From contig MLAK01000563.1 of NCBI GenBank assembly GCA_001839685.1, positions 1 through 64,000 of the forward strand: DNA of 64,000 nt, written 5' to 3'. This document shows positions 20,303 to 30,500 of this stretch, piece after piece. Numbering within the stretch: position 1 is the stretch's first letter; each line of letters opens with the position of its first letter. Below the pieces are notes generated by a model that did not search any database, was not told where the DNA came from, and saw only the letters and a list, made by a program, of their open reading frames with translations. Source of the DNA: Tritrichomonas foetus (lineage: Eukaryota > Parabasalia > Tritrichomonadida > Tritrichomonadidae). Both the position numbers and the translations under genes were made by a program.

Positions 20303-21961
20303 ATGGATCGAGTTAATGAATATCTTATCACCAATGAGCCAAATCCAAACATAGAAATGAATGTTGAAGGCAATCCTACCCTTCTTCCAGATTCCCGAAC
20401 CCCGATTCCAAAAAAAACCCAAACTACTCACCAGCCGGATTCAGACAGCCGAAATACAGATGGACCGAGTGCCGAGGACATTGCCCTTGGTTCTAAGCCG
20501 CCACTCCGGACTCTTCTTGTTCTTTCGATCGGACCATTTATATCACAGCTCACGCAGGCGCTTTTTGGTCTCATTGATACAATGTGGATCAACAAAGCTC
20601 TTGGAGACAAAGGCGTTACTGAAGTTTCGACATATTCGAATTTCGATACAATTGGAAGAGCATTTGGATTCTTTTTAAACGTTGCAGCAAGCACTAAAAT
20701 TTCGTCACTTTTTGGGGCAGGACTAGGGCATCAAGCTCCGCAACTCCTTGTTGATTTACTTCGAGTGGCTTTCATTTTATCTGTGTTTGTTCCTGTCGTT
20801 TTAATTCCATGCTTGAAGCCAGCAGCACGATGGTTTGGAGCAACTTATGATATTGTTGAAGAAGGATTTGAATATATTTTGCCTGTAATTGTTTGCGCTT
20901 TTATTCCAATTCTTTATTTGACTTTTTGTGGTTGTCTTTTGGCTGAAGGACGAACTATGATTTTTGGACTCCTTCAAACGATCACCCTCATTCTCAATGT
21001 TGTTATTTTTGATCCATTATTATTACTTGCGTTACGATGGGGAATGCTTGGAAATGCTCTTGCTACAATTTTGGCAGAGGGCCTTCCAATGATTGTCATT
21101 GCAACTCTTTATTTCTGCGGAAAATTCAGTGTCAAACCAAAAATAGGTGATTTCTTCAAGAAGTTTTCGCCACATACTTGGCCAGCTTTAAAAGTTGGAT
21201 TTTCTCAACTTTTCTATCAGCTTTCACTCGCTGTACCAGGAATTGTCCTTAGAAAGTTTTTGGGTTTATCTTCAACTGACGAAACTTACATTGATATTGT
21301 TGCTGGATTTAATGCACAAATTAGACTCTATCAAATTGTTTTTATGGTAACTGCTGCGGTTTCTATGGGATTCTTACCATGCGCATCATATGCAATTGGA
21401 GCACAAAGATACAAACGTGCTCTGAAATTATTAATGCATACTTGTTGGGTATCATTTGGATGGACTGCTTTAACAATGATTGGTACTGTTGCTGTTCCTA
21501 GACTTGTTTCTATGATGTTTTCAAATACTGAAGGATATCTAAATTATGCTACTCAGTTTATTCGCAACTCAAATGTAGTTGCTTTTGTTTCTCCTGTTGC
21601 CTTAATCATTCAAGCGCTTTTACAGGCTTTGCAGCTTGGAAATGCAGCGACCATTATTTCTATAGGAACTCAATTAATTCCTCTTCCTGTGTTTTCTGCT
21701 GTTTTATATTATACTAATAAACATAATCCGGGAAGACTCCTTTATGCTTATGCCATTCAACAAGCACTCGGTGTTGTAATTGCTGTTCCACTTGGAATTA
21801 AGCCGTTCTTCGATTTATTAAAGAAATCAAAGAACGAAAGAGAATTTGTCAATGAAAAGGGTCAAATTATTGTTGAACACGATGAAAGTGGACAACCAAC
21901 AGCGATTGGATCAGCGGTAAGCCACGAACTTGAAGAAATTAATGATGTAGTTGAAGTGTAG
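20303..21961 (+). CDS. MATE-family efflux transporter
   Basis: A 552-residue integral membrane antiporter that uses H+ or Na+ gradients to export drugs or metabolites. A polar N-terminal region (about 1-65) precedes about 12 hydrophobic segments arranged as two MatE halves (about 70-280 and 290-500). Typical MATE features are the first-helix block LLVLSIGPFISQLTQALFGL followed by DTMWINKALGDKGV, and the second-half FNAQIRLYQIVFMVTAAVSM, with GNAL and GNAAT glycine turns. The cytosolic C terminus is charged. It could reside in the plasma membrane or an endomembrane; substrates cannot be told from sequence. Multiple MATE genes are normal in trichomonads. The start is the first ATG; a second in-frame Met at residue 19 is possible. 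Confidence 0.9.
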   Translation: MDRVNEYLITNEPNPNIEMNVEGNPTLLPDSRTPIPKKTQTTHQPDSDSRNTDGPSAEDIALGSKPPLRTLLVLSIGPFISQLTQALFGLIDTMWINKALGDKGVTEVSTYSNFDTIGRAFGFFLNVAASTKISSLFGAGLGHQAPQLLVDLLRVAFILSVFVPVVLIPCLKPAARWFGATYDIVEEGFEYILPVIVCAFIPILYLTFCGCLLAEGRTMIFGLLQTITLILNVVIFDPLLLLALRWGMLGNALATILAEGLPMIVIATLYFCGKFSVKPKIGDFFKKFSPHTWPALKVGFSQLFYQLSLAVPGIVLRKFLGLSSTDETYIDIVAGFNAQIRLYQIVFMVTAAVSMGFLPCASYAIGAQRYKRALKLLMHTCWVSFGWTALTMIGTVAVPRLVSMMFSNTEGYLNYATQFIRNSNVVAFVSPVALIIQALLQALQLGNAATIISIGTQLIPLPVFSAVLYYTNKHNPGRLLYAYAIQQALGVVIAVPLGIKPFFDLLKKSKNEREFVNEKGQIIVEHDESGQPTAIGSAVSHELEEINDVVEV

Positions 21962-22182
21962 TTTAATTTTATCGTCTTTTAAAATAAAAACATATATAAT
22001 CTGTACTTTGAAATTATTTCAATATTTAATTTATATTCACAAACAAAAATCACGTGAAAATGTAATCATAAATGAATTAGTGAAAGAAAAAGAAAGAATG
22101 AAGAAATTTATAATCCGCATAATCTAATAACATTTATTAACAAATAAAACAAACAATACATGGAGTAAATAAGAGAACGAGG

Positions 22183-23817
22183 TCAAATGTATAAATGATC
22201 CTTTTTATGTGGTGAAAGAGTCTCCTTGGATTCATTCAGATTATATGTTGCATAAACTAAGTCATTAGTTAATGTGGTAAACTTGTTTCGAATATTTCGA
22301 ATCAATACATCATGTGAGTATTGTGGTTGTTCTGCAAAAACTGTTAAGGCCCTATCACTGAATGTTGTTAGCTTACAAGATATGTTACTCAGTCGTTTAA
22401 GAAATATAACAATGAGAATGATTTTCCGTATTCCAGAGTTTGATTGAAAAGATAATGAAACATGAAGATCTTCAACTTGTTTGTATAAATCATTATAAAA
22501 ATTGGATATCATTACTCCAAACCTCGAAGATAATTGTAATACACGATATTTTTCTTCAAGTTTCTCATGGGGTTGAGTGAGATCATTTCTATTGTTACAA
22601 AATGGTTCAAAATCATATAATTTAGAATTTGATTTAGTGACTGCTTGAACTTGATCTTTTTGATTACTTCTCTCTTTTCTTGTTTTAAGTTGATTGATTC
22701 TATTAAAAACTTGGGTCCATTTTTTATCAAATTCATTACATTCAACATTTAAAATATTGCATAACACTTGATATTGAACAAGTGAATTATTGTTTTTTAT
22801 GCTGAAAATAGTATTTGCTTGACCATTTATTGATCCTTTCACACGGAGATGCATTTTCTTCGGTATTTTATAGCTTTGGGTTTTGGATTTATTTAGCTCT
22901 TGAGTTAATTGTGAGACTTTTTCATTTAATTCCACAATATGTTTCTTTTGATTCTCATACACTTCTTTACTCCTAAGTAATTTCTTTTTCAGAACAGCAA
23001 TTATTTTCTCAGATGAGGATTTTTTCGGCGTTTTTGGATCATTCTTTTCATCTGATTCAATTGCTTCTTCTCTCATGGTAATAATATTACTTGGATCACT
23101 ATTGGAAGTAATTTTACTGTGTGTTTCTTCATTTCTATCATTTTCATGAAACTTGATTTTACTCTGTAATTCATCAATTATCTTTAGTGCTTTGGAATAG
23201 TTGAGCTTTAATTGCTTATATTTGGCATAAATATCATCAGTGATTTGTGATGAAGCATTTGTTAGTTTCATTTCTGATTGTGTGTCATGAAGATTCTTGG
23301 TGCTTTGTTCATTTCTTGTTTCAAATTGTTCTTTGGCAAATTTTTTTATCTGATTATATTCATGTTGTGATGAGTCACTTAAACTATTTGTGATATCATC
23401 TTGACACTTTTCTTCTTCATTTATCCTTTTAATTTTTGTGAAAGAGTTATTCAGTGATTCATTAGTTTGGATCTGAAACATATGCGATATTTTATTAATC
23501 TTAGATTGCTTATATGATTGCATATTACAGTCTAACAATGTTAGATGACTGTCATCGAAATAAGGAGCTTGAGAAATAATATTTTCACATGACATTTTAT
23601 GGTTTTGTTTTTCTAATGTATTTATTTGCATTTTCAAAACTTCATCTTTCTCTTTCAACTGCTGGATTTGATAATTGATTTCTTGACTTTTTTCTTTTTG
23701 GTTTTCGATGTTAATTTGATTTGTTAGTTGAGCTTTCTTGAGCTGTGCACTGAGTAAATCGTTTTCGATAATAAGAGGATTATCTTTTTGTTTCAATCGC
23801 GAAAAAGATGATTTCAT
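22183..23817 (-). CDS. coiled-coil protein of unknown function
   Basis: A 544-residue protein from the first ATG (23815-23817); the frame extends upstream only to a TTG. Residues about 15-90 and 205-330 are strong coiled coil, rich in Lys, Glu, Gln and Asn (AQLKKAQLTNQINIENQKEK; LKKKLLRSKEVYENQKKHI). The middle is Ser/Asn/Asp-rich and probably disordered. The C-terminal 200 residues are more globular (NNSLVQYQVLCNILNVECNE; SRFGVMISNFYNDL). No family recognised; a cytoskeletal or scaffold role would be a guess. It is divergent from TVP23, with 168 bp between the start codons, so the two may share a promoter. Confidence 0.75.
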   Translation of the reverse strand: MKSSFSRLKQKDNPLIIENDLLSAQLKKAQLTNQINIENQKEKSQEINYQIQQLKEKDEVLKMQINTLEKQNHKMSCENIISQAPYFDDSHLTLLDCNMQSYKQSKINKISHMFQIQTNESLNNSFTKIKRINEEEKCQDDITNSLSDSSQHEYNQIKKFAKEQFETRNEQSTKNLHDTQSEMKLTNASSQITDDIYAKYKQLKLNYSKALKIIDELQSKIKFHENDRNEETHSKITSNSDPSNIITMREEAIESDEKNDPKTPKKSSSEKIIAVLKKKLLRSKEVYENQKKHIVELNEKVSQLTQELNKSKTQSYKIPKKMHLRVKGSINGQANTIFSIKNNNSLVQYQVLCNILNVECNEFDKKWTQVFNRINQLKTRKERSNQKDQVQAVTKSNSKLYDFEPFCNNRNDLTQPHEKLEEKYRVLQLSSRFGVMISNFYNDLYKQVEDLHVSLSFQSNSGIRKIILIVIFLKRLSNISCKLTTFSDRALTVFAEQPQYSHDVLIRNIRNKFTTLTNDLVYATYNLNESKETLSPHKKDHLYI

Positions 23818-23985
23818 TTTGATATTTCGTCTGCGAAGATGATATTTTCTATACGTTAAAATCGACAATCAAAATGCCCTGAAGGTGAATTTTCAACAAA
23901 CAAATTGAGAATCAAGGTGAATTACAAGGTGAATAATAAAAAAGTGTCAAATATTTTTAAAATCTTCTAATTTTTTCTACTTTTT
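23818..23985. promoter_or_regulatory. bidirectional promoter with three AAGGTGAAT copies
   Basis: The 168-bp gap between divergent genes contains AAGGTGAAT at 23882-23890, 23914-23922 and 23926-23934. The nearest copy is about 53 nt before the TVP23 ATG, and the first is about 65 nt before the coiled-coil ATG (as TTCACCTT in that direction). The same word recurs upstream of other genes in the window. Function is inferred. Confidence 0.45.
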
Positions 23986-24735
23986 ATGCAAACGCTTGCA
24001 GATCAAGAATTGACGTTAATTTCCAATAATCGTTCAGATAAACCATTCATTCAACCAACCGCCTTTTGCCTAGTTGCCAGATTGTTGCCGATCGCTGCTT
24101 ATCTTTTGTTATGGATATTCCAAGCCGAAAAAACAATTTCTACTGTCGTGACTCTCCTTTTCAGTGTAATTGAATTTGTTGCAATCAAAAATATTAGCGG
24201 ACTTCAACTCGTCGGCCTGAATTGGTCAATTGATTTCAAATCGTTCAAATTCACGTATTATTCAAAACCTGAACCGTTTGTTCCTGTTCTTTCGCAATCG
24301 AATTTCTTTTGGATGAGTTTCTTCGGCGTTTTAATCGTTTGGGGATATTTCTTTATTCATGATATTTTCACAGCTCCTGCTTCTGAAATGATCGGCTCAT
24401 TTTTTGGCCTCTTCCTTGAAATTTTGAATTTCATGTGTTTTACGCGAGCTCATGGGTTGGCAAAAAGTGCCGCTGAAAAAGCGGTTTTATCGTCAATTCA
24501 AGAAGGTGTTCAATTTGAGCTTGTTCCTGATGATGACGATAATCCTATTGAAAATAATAATACAAACTACTATTTGGCACCAACAAATTCAACAAATACT
24601 CAAACAGAAAGGAAAACACGAAATATATCCGAAGAAGCAACAGCTGTAACACTTCCACCTCCGCTTGCTCCAGCACTGAAGAAGGAGGAAAATAATATTG
24701 TGAATGAAAATGGAAATAATGAAAATGAAGTGTAA
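23986..24735 (+). CDS. TVP23: TVP23/FAM18-family Golgi membrane protein (DUF846)
   Basis: A 249-residue membrane protein. Four hydrophobic segments lie in residues about 25-165. The family signature is KNISGLQLVGLNW (about 68-80) followed by SNFFWMSFFGVLIVWGYFF and LEILNFMCFTRA; in yeast Tvp23 the matching blocks surround R-x-L-V-G-L-R-W and the FW motif. Tvp23 proteins sit in late Golgi membranes and take part in vesicle trafficking. The C-terminal 85 residues are cytosolic, Asn/Glu-rich and low-complexity (IENNNTNYY, NENGNNENEV), beyond the usual family length. The ATG follows a TTCTACTTTTT run. Confidence 0.83.
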   Translation: MQTLADQELTLISNNRSDKPFIQPTAFCLVARLLPIAAYLLLWIFQAEKTISTVVTLLFSVIEFVAIKNISGLQLVGLNWSIDFKSFKFTYYSKPEPFVPVLSQSNFFWMSFFGVLIVWGYFFIHDIFTAPASEMIGSFFGLFLEILNFMCFTRAHGLAKSAAEKAVLSSIQEGVQFELVPDDDDNPIENNNTNYYLAPTNSTNTQTERKTRNISEEATAVTLPPPLAPALKKEENNIVNENGNNENEV

Positions 24736-25735
24736 TTTCATAATCGTTTTTTTTTTTTTCATTTTGATGATCAAATGTATGAAAGTTTTATTATAAAGAG
24801 CTATCGAGAAAAAATACATTATTTTGTTTTTTAAACTCTCCGTCTGTATTTTGATTGATATTCATTTGTTTTCTTTCTTGATTCGAATTTCGAAATGGGA
24901 AAATTATGAATGAAATTTATGAATGAAAATATAAATATGAGTCTGACAGCAGAATCTTAAGATTAAGCAGAAAAATGAAAATATCGCAAGTTCATTGTCT
25001 GACGATTTTCACCTTTCGGCGTTTGACTAAATCATATCGTCTCAATAGGGAATCCTAAAAATGAAAATGATTGTATAAATATGAAGTTATTCCGATTATC
25101 AGCTTAACAAACGGGAATGTGACTTATTGAAAATCGATCAGAATAATCAATCATTTTGATAGCACATAGAAAAAGTTAAAATTAGTTAACTTTCAATATA
25201 TTGTTCATTTCACTTTTCATATTTGTATCATGCATCAATGAAATTGAATTAAAAATTGCAGAATAACCGTTTAGAATATGTCTTTTCATAAAATGAGGAA
25301 AAATTTGATAGGGTGTAGCAATACATTCGAGAAAACTTTTTCCGAATCAAACATGATAAATCAACGGCTTCTTTTTTAGGATAAATCAAATTTGTTAGAC
25401 TCTTTATGTATATTCCTCTTGATCTGAGATCGATGATCAAGACGATAGTAATTTAAAAAGTTAACAAAACATCGCAAAAAAGTTGATCATTTCACAGAAA
25501 TAATTTTGAAAAAGTTTACATCTTTTGAAAAAATGGAAAAACATCCAATTTTTTCACAAAGAAATGACAAGTATTGAAAATGTCAATAACAATTGAATTG
25601 AAAACTTAGAAATGATAAAAAAGTATTAAAAAGTTTTAATAAATTTATTTAAAAAGTAAAAAGAAAAACAATGAAAAAGTTTTAATAAACATATCAAAAA
25701 GTTTACTCCAATTTCGAAAATATTATTTCGATTTT
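24736..25735. other. 1-kb region upstream of the actin-related gene
   Basis: An A+T-rich region. It holds one TTCACCTT (25008-25015) and, in its last 290 bp, eight AAAAAGT words. No coding remnant recognised. Confidence 0.5.
25455..25702 (+). promoter_or_regulatory. cluster of eight AAAAAGT elements
   Basis: AAAAAGT occurs at 25455, 25477, 25509, 25618, 25628, 25651, 25674 and 25696, all in the coding direction and all within 285 bp of the ATG at 25736. It matches the arrangement before the gene at 15364. A regulatory role is inference. Confidence 0.4.
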
Positions 25736-26875
25736 ATGACTGAATTCGAAGTTCGAACGATCATCATTGATAATGGTTCAGGCACCGTCCGTGCTGGTTT
25801 CGCTGGCCAGGAAGGTCCATCGTGCGTCTTCAAGAACATGGTTGGTGTTGCCAAATATCCAGTTGTTATCTCTGGCGGTGCCCACAAGGATTACTACGTT
25901 TCGGACGAAGCCTTCGCAAAGGCCGGTGTTTTGAATCTTTCGCACCCAGTCCGCCACGGCATTGTCAAAAACTGGGACCATCTCGAATTAATCGTTCAAC
26001 ATTCGCTTCTCAACGCACTCAAAGCCGATCCAGCTGAACATCCAGCCTTCTTTGTTGACGCTATCGATGGTGTCAGCTACTGCAGAGAACAGCGTGAAAA
26101 GATCGCTCAAATTATGTTCGAAAAATTCAATACGCCATCCCTCTATTTCCAAGCATCAGACACTCTTACTCTCTTAAGCGCAGGTCGTACATCAGGTATC
26201 GTCTTAGACAGTGGTGAAGGAATCACTTCTATTACTGCCATTTTTGATGATTATAAAATCCCACAGTCTTTTCAACACAACAAAATCGGAGGTTACACAC
26301 TTACTTCATATCTCATGAAGAAACTCAACAAAGACCAAATCCTCTTCCACCAGCCTTCCGAGAGATTAATCGCAAACGAAATCAAAGAATCGATGACTTA
26401 CGTCGCAGCTGACTACGAGGCTGAATTACAACGCTCAAGAACAACAGATGAAGTCAAACGTGATTTCGCTTGTCCAGATGGCCGTGTTCTCAAATTGAAC
26501 GAATTAAGATTCAAAGTTCCAGAATTTATGTTCAAACCAAAGATTTGGGGATGTGAAATGAAAGGTGTCCATCAATTGATCTTTGATTCAATTATGAAGG
26601 CCGACGTTCACTGCAGAAGAACATTATTCGAAAATATTTGCATCGCTGGTGGAAACACCATGTTCGAGGGATTCAAGGAGAGGCTCCAGAGCGAAATACA
26701 GAAACTCGCACCAGCCTCCATCAATGTGAAGGTCTACGCTCCAGAAAATAGGCACAATGCTGCATGGATCGGTGCATCCAACCTCAGCGCTCTTGCACAG
26801 TTCCCCAAGATGGTTATCACAAAGAGCGAATACACAGAGGACGGGCCTCAAGCGATCACGAGAAAATGCCCATAA
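25736..26875 (+). CDS. divergent actin-related protein
   Basis: A 379-residue actin-fold protein, essentially actin length. The fold is evident throughout: DNGSG (12-16), AGFAG, HGIVKNWD (74-81), FNTP (131-134), GIVLDSGEG (154-162), CIAGGNTMFEGF near the end, and a C terminus RKCP. Residues that catalyse or support ATP hydrolysis in actin are changed: the position of Gln137 is Ser141, Asp157 is Glu161, His161 is Ser165 and Lys18 is Arg. The RRTLF.NI and KLAP stretches recall both actin and Arp1 (centractin). It is not conventional actin; Arp1-like or an orphan lineage-specific Arp are both possible. The stop TAAA overlaps a likely polyadenylation signal, and an 18-bp minisatellite follows. 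Confidence 0.85.
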   Translation: MTEFEVRTIIIDNGSGTVRAGFAGQEGPSCVFKNMVGVAKYPVVISGGAHKDYYVSDEAFAKAGVLNLSHPVRHGIVKNWDHLELIVQHSLLNALKADPAEHPAFFVDAIDGVSYCREQREKIAQIMFEKFNTPSLYFQASDTLTLLSAGRTSGIVLDSGEGITSITAIFDDYKIPQSFQHNKIGGYTLTSYLMKKLNKDQILFHQPSERLIANEIKESMTYVAADYEAELQRSRTTDEVKRDFACPDGRVLKLNELRFKVPEFMFKPKIWGCEMKGVHQLIFDSIMKADVHCRRTLFENICIAGGNTMFEGFKERLQSEIQKLAPASINVKVYAPENRHNAAWIGASNLSALAQFPKMVITKSEYTEDGPQAITRKCP

Positions 26876-27539
26876 ATTTCGCTTTCGATAATTCTTCTTT
26901 CTATCTTTTTGTTCATTCTATTCTTTTTATTCATTCTATTCTTTTTATTCATTCTATTCTTTTTGTTCATTCTATTCTTTTTGTTCATTCTATTCTTTTT
27001 ATTCATTCTATTCTTTTTGTTCATCTATTCATTCTATTCTTTTTATTCATTCTATTCTTTTTATTCATATTGTATTTGTTTTTTCTTTCTTCACTTTGAA
27101 GTATTTTTCCCATGGGAATGATGTTGGCGCTGTTATGGTGATGTTGGAAAAAAAAGTAAAATGCACATTCTTTAAAACTGAGTAAATTCGGTCGAAATCT
27201 TATAAAATAATGTGAGTACATAACGTTTCGATTAGAGCATAATGTATGTGAATAATTTGGCGTGTCAAAAATAACAATTTGAATATCCTTTTGTGTCAAG
27301 TCGATATAAAGCTGTGTTTTCGTTGTGTTTTGATGTTTGAAAATGCATCAAAATCATGTATGATTTACAATCTTGCGCTTACACACGAAACAAATACATT
27401 GACATCGATGTTTCAATGTGAATACTGGCAGAAAATACACTTTTTAATCATTAGAAAATGCAAAAATGTCAACCAAAAGTTGGTAAAATCACAAAAGCAA
27501 GCACGACTTTTTCTTTGTTTATTTGGTCATATATCATAA
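26876..27539. other. intergenic region with minisatellite
   Basis: It contains the minisatellite (26911-27068) and then about 470 bp without a recognised gene. An 86-codon frame ends at the TAA immediately before the GCN2 ATG; it is TTG/ATG-rich and of unlikely composition, so it is left uncalled. Confidence 0.5.
26911..27068. repeat. 18-bp minisatellite, about nine units
   Basis: The unit TTCATTCTATTCTTTTT plus A or G repeats head to tail about nine times, with one shortened unit near 27020. Because 18 is divisible by three, several frames stay open and give spurious repeated-Phe/Ile/Leu open frames. It begins 36 bp after the actin-related stop codon, so it may lie in the 3' UTR. Confidence 0.9.
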
Positions 27540-30500
27540 ATGAATGAAGCCCTTGAACAAGAACTTTCGATATTACAGACGATAGTTGGCGAAGAAAACG
27601 TAGTTAAACTTTCGAATACTTCAATTCAGCTTACTATTAATAGTCCATCGACCAATATTAAAATCGAATTTTCATTTCCGGCAGATTATCCACAAAGCCC
27701 ACCGTCATTTGAGCTTACCGATAGTGGTTCACTTTTACCATTACAGGAAGAAAATTTAACTGACCAAATTGAAGAACATTTCCAATTAATGTCAGGATTT
27801 CCAACCCTCATTCCACTCGTTTTACGAATTGATACCATTTTGCGCACCAGGTTTGTTTTCCCAATCGTTTCACCAAACACAAATCGAAAAACCCGAAGAT
27901 TTTCCAGAAAAGATATAAATCCGATATCAACAGTTCTTTTTCCGGCCGACGATTTGAAAAACGATTCTTATTTGGCATTTTTCTTCTACAAAGCGATTCA
28001 ACAGCATAAAAACAGTGACCAAACATTCCTTCAATGTTTGGATAACCTTCGCGCATTGGGGTTGCTTAAATCCGATGATGATCAGGAAAACTACGAGAAA
28101 GAGCTACAAAAAATTATTGATTTCATTTCCAATAACCAAAGCATTCCAACACCAATTCGAGATATTTTATTATCGAAGAGTAATTCAGCCCAACCAAGCA
28201 CCTCAACAGCTGGCCAGGCTCGCTTCTTCAAGCTCTTCACTGTGGCTGATACACTTGGAAGAGGTGGCTATGGAAGTGTCATAAAAGCTCGCTATAAATT
28301 CGATGATGCAATTTATGCAGTAAAATGCATTCCAATTGATGATGAAGATGCTGCTTCTGATCTCAATCGTGAATGTAAAATATTATCATGTATTCATCAT
28401 CGATATATTGTAAGATATTACTTTGCATGGATTGATCATGTGACTGAAGAAGCTGCCCAAGAAATTCGAAGGACTTTTCATTTCGATGAAGATGACAATT
28501 TATATGATACGTTCACATCAGCAATTGCACAACATTCGTCAACTACTTGCATTTGGAATGATGTTACGCAGCCGTTTTCACACAGTTCACCATCAGAAAG
28601 TTTTTCTGAAAATGATGATGATGACGATGATGTTATGTTTGGTCCAGGATCATTTTCATATCATAATAATGATACACCTGACTTTGGTGAAGTGACTTTT
28701 CATGATGATGTCAACTTTGGAAATAATAATAGTGAATCCACTGGTTTTTCAGACTTCGAAGAAGAAGAGGAAGAAGAAGAAGAAGCATTTTCAAAGAAAA
28801 AATCACAAAATCAAACTTCTTTCTTATTCATGCAAATGGAATATTGTCCAGGACGATCACTTGATGAACTTTTCAGGGATGATTCATTCTTCCAAGACAC
28901 AAATAAACAATGGAAGATCACACGCGAAATTCTTGAAGGTCTGCAGTACCTCCATAAACAAGGAATCATTCATCGAGACATGAAGCCATCCAATATTTTC
29001 ATCGACGAGAATGGAAATGCAAAAATTGGCGATTTTGGGCTTTCTCGAAAAGCTGCTGTTTCAGGAAATGAAGTAAAAAATGATAATTTAGATGGTCAAA
29101 CACACATTAGTGAAGAAGCTGGCTCAGGAATCCAAGGATCTTTCCCTTATACTGCACCAGAGGTCTTAAAAGGAGGTGATTATGGAACATCATCAGATAT
29201 GTATTCATTTGGCGTTATTTTGTTTGAAATCTGGTGTCAATTTTCAACAATGTCTGAACGAGCAAGAATTTTGAAACAATTGACTGATGATCATCAATTG
29301 CCTGCGGCTTGGCTTGCACAATATCCAAACGTTGCTCAAATGGTTCAACTCCTAATAAAGCCGAGTCCTGATAAGCGTCCATCTGCCTCTTATTTACTTC
29401 AGAGCAAATTGATTCCATCAGTAAATGTAGAATTGACAAATGAAGATATTTCTGACCTTTTACGAGCAATTAAAAGTGGAACAATACAAACAAGTACTTC
29501 AGCAACAACTGTACTTGATGCTTTGTTTTCAGAAACACGAAAAAGTAAATTCGCTGAAACAGAAAGTGAAAACAATCAAAAACATCCGACAAAAGAACAA
29601 TCGAATTCAAAATCTGATATCGAAACTGACGATCAAATTGAAACCGAATCTGACGATGAAACATGTCATAAAAATGATTTGAATGTGAATAATAATGAAA
29701 TGGAATCCAAAACAAGAGAAATTGAGATTGAAACACTAATTGTTCCACCATTTATGAAACAAACAAGACTTTATGGTGCATCTGTATTTAGTTCTCCAAT
29801 GATTGAACCGCTGACATTAGATCAAACAAAAACAATTCCAGTTTTACGTAAAAATGGTTCACTTTATGCACTACAAGGATCAACTTATCATTTTATGATG
29901 AAAGAAATTATGAAAAATAATATTAGATCTGCTCGATTTTCTCAATTTACTCAAATCATTACCAAATTTAATCTTTCTCCAGTAGAAATGTGTATGTCGT
30001 TTGATATAATCACTGACGAATCGGCATCTGATCCAAATAACTGGACAGATTTACTTGAATGCTTCCAATTTGCAGTAGATTATATAAAATCAGTAATGCC
30101 GGAGGATAAGATCCGAATATCAGCCATCATTTCAAGTAGTGATATGGCTCTCTCTGTTTGTGAATCCACGAAAAATTCTGTTTCATTGAAAACAATAAGA
30201 CGATATGCAAATTGCGAAAAAATAGACTCTAACATCAAAAAGATGCTTGATGTTTTCCAAGACTTGAAATTTGATATGATTCCTGATGATGTAAATGGAA
30301 AAGAAGCTTGTGATGACTTTATAATTGCTTTGAAATCACTAGGTCTGATTGATAGTTGGTCGTTTGAATTACTTGGAAAATCAATATCTGATTTTTGCGG
30401 AATTTCATGCCAAATTTTCGTAAACGGTCAAAAATTTGCTGTTGTTGGTCAAATGTATGATACCTTTTATCATAAATTAAAAACATTTGATTATTCTATT

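Noticed and set aside
26764..27121. Two plus-strand frames encoding repeated Phe/Ile/Leu
   Set aside because: They are products of the 18-bp minisatellite, whose unit keeps frames open.
27279..27539. 86-codon frame ending directly before the GCN2 ATG
   Set aside because: The frame and stop abut the GCN2 start by chance; it has no initiator, no family and an unlikely composition.
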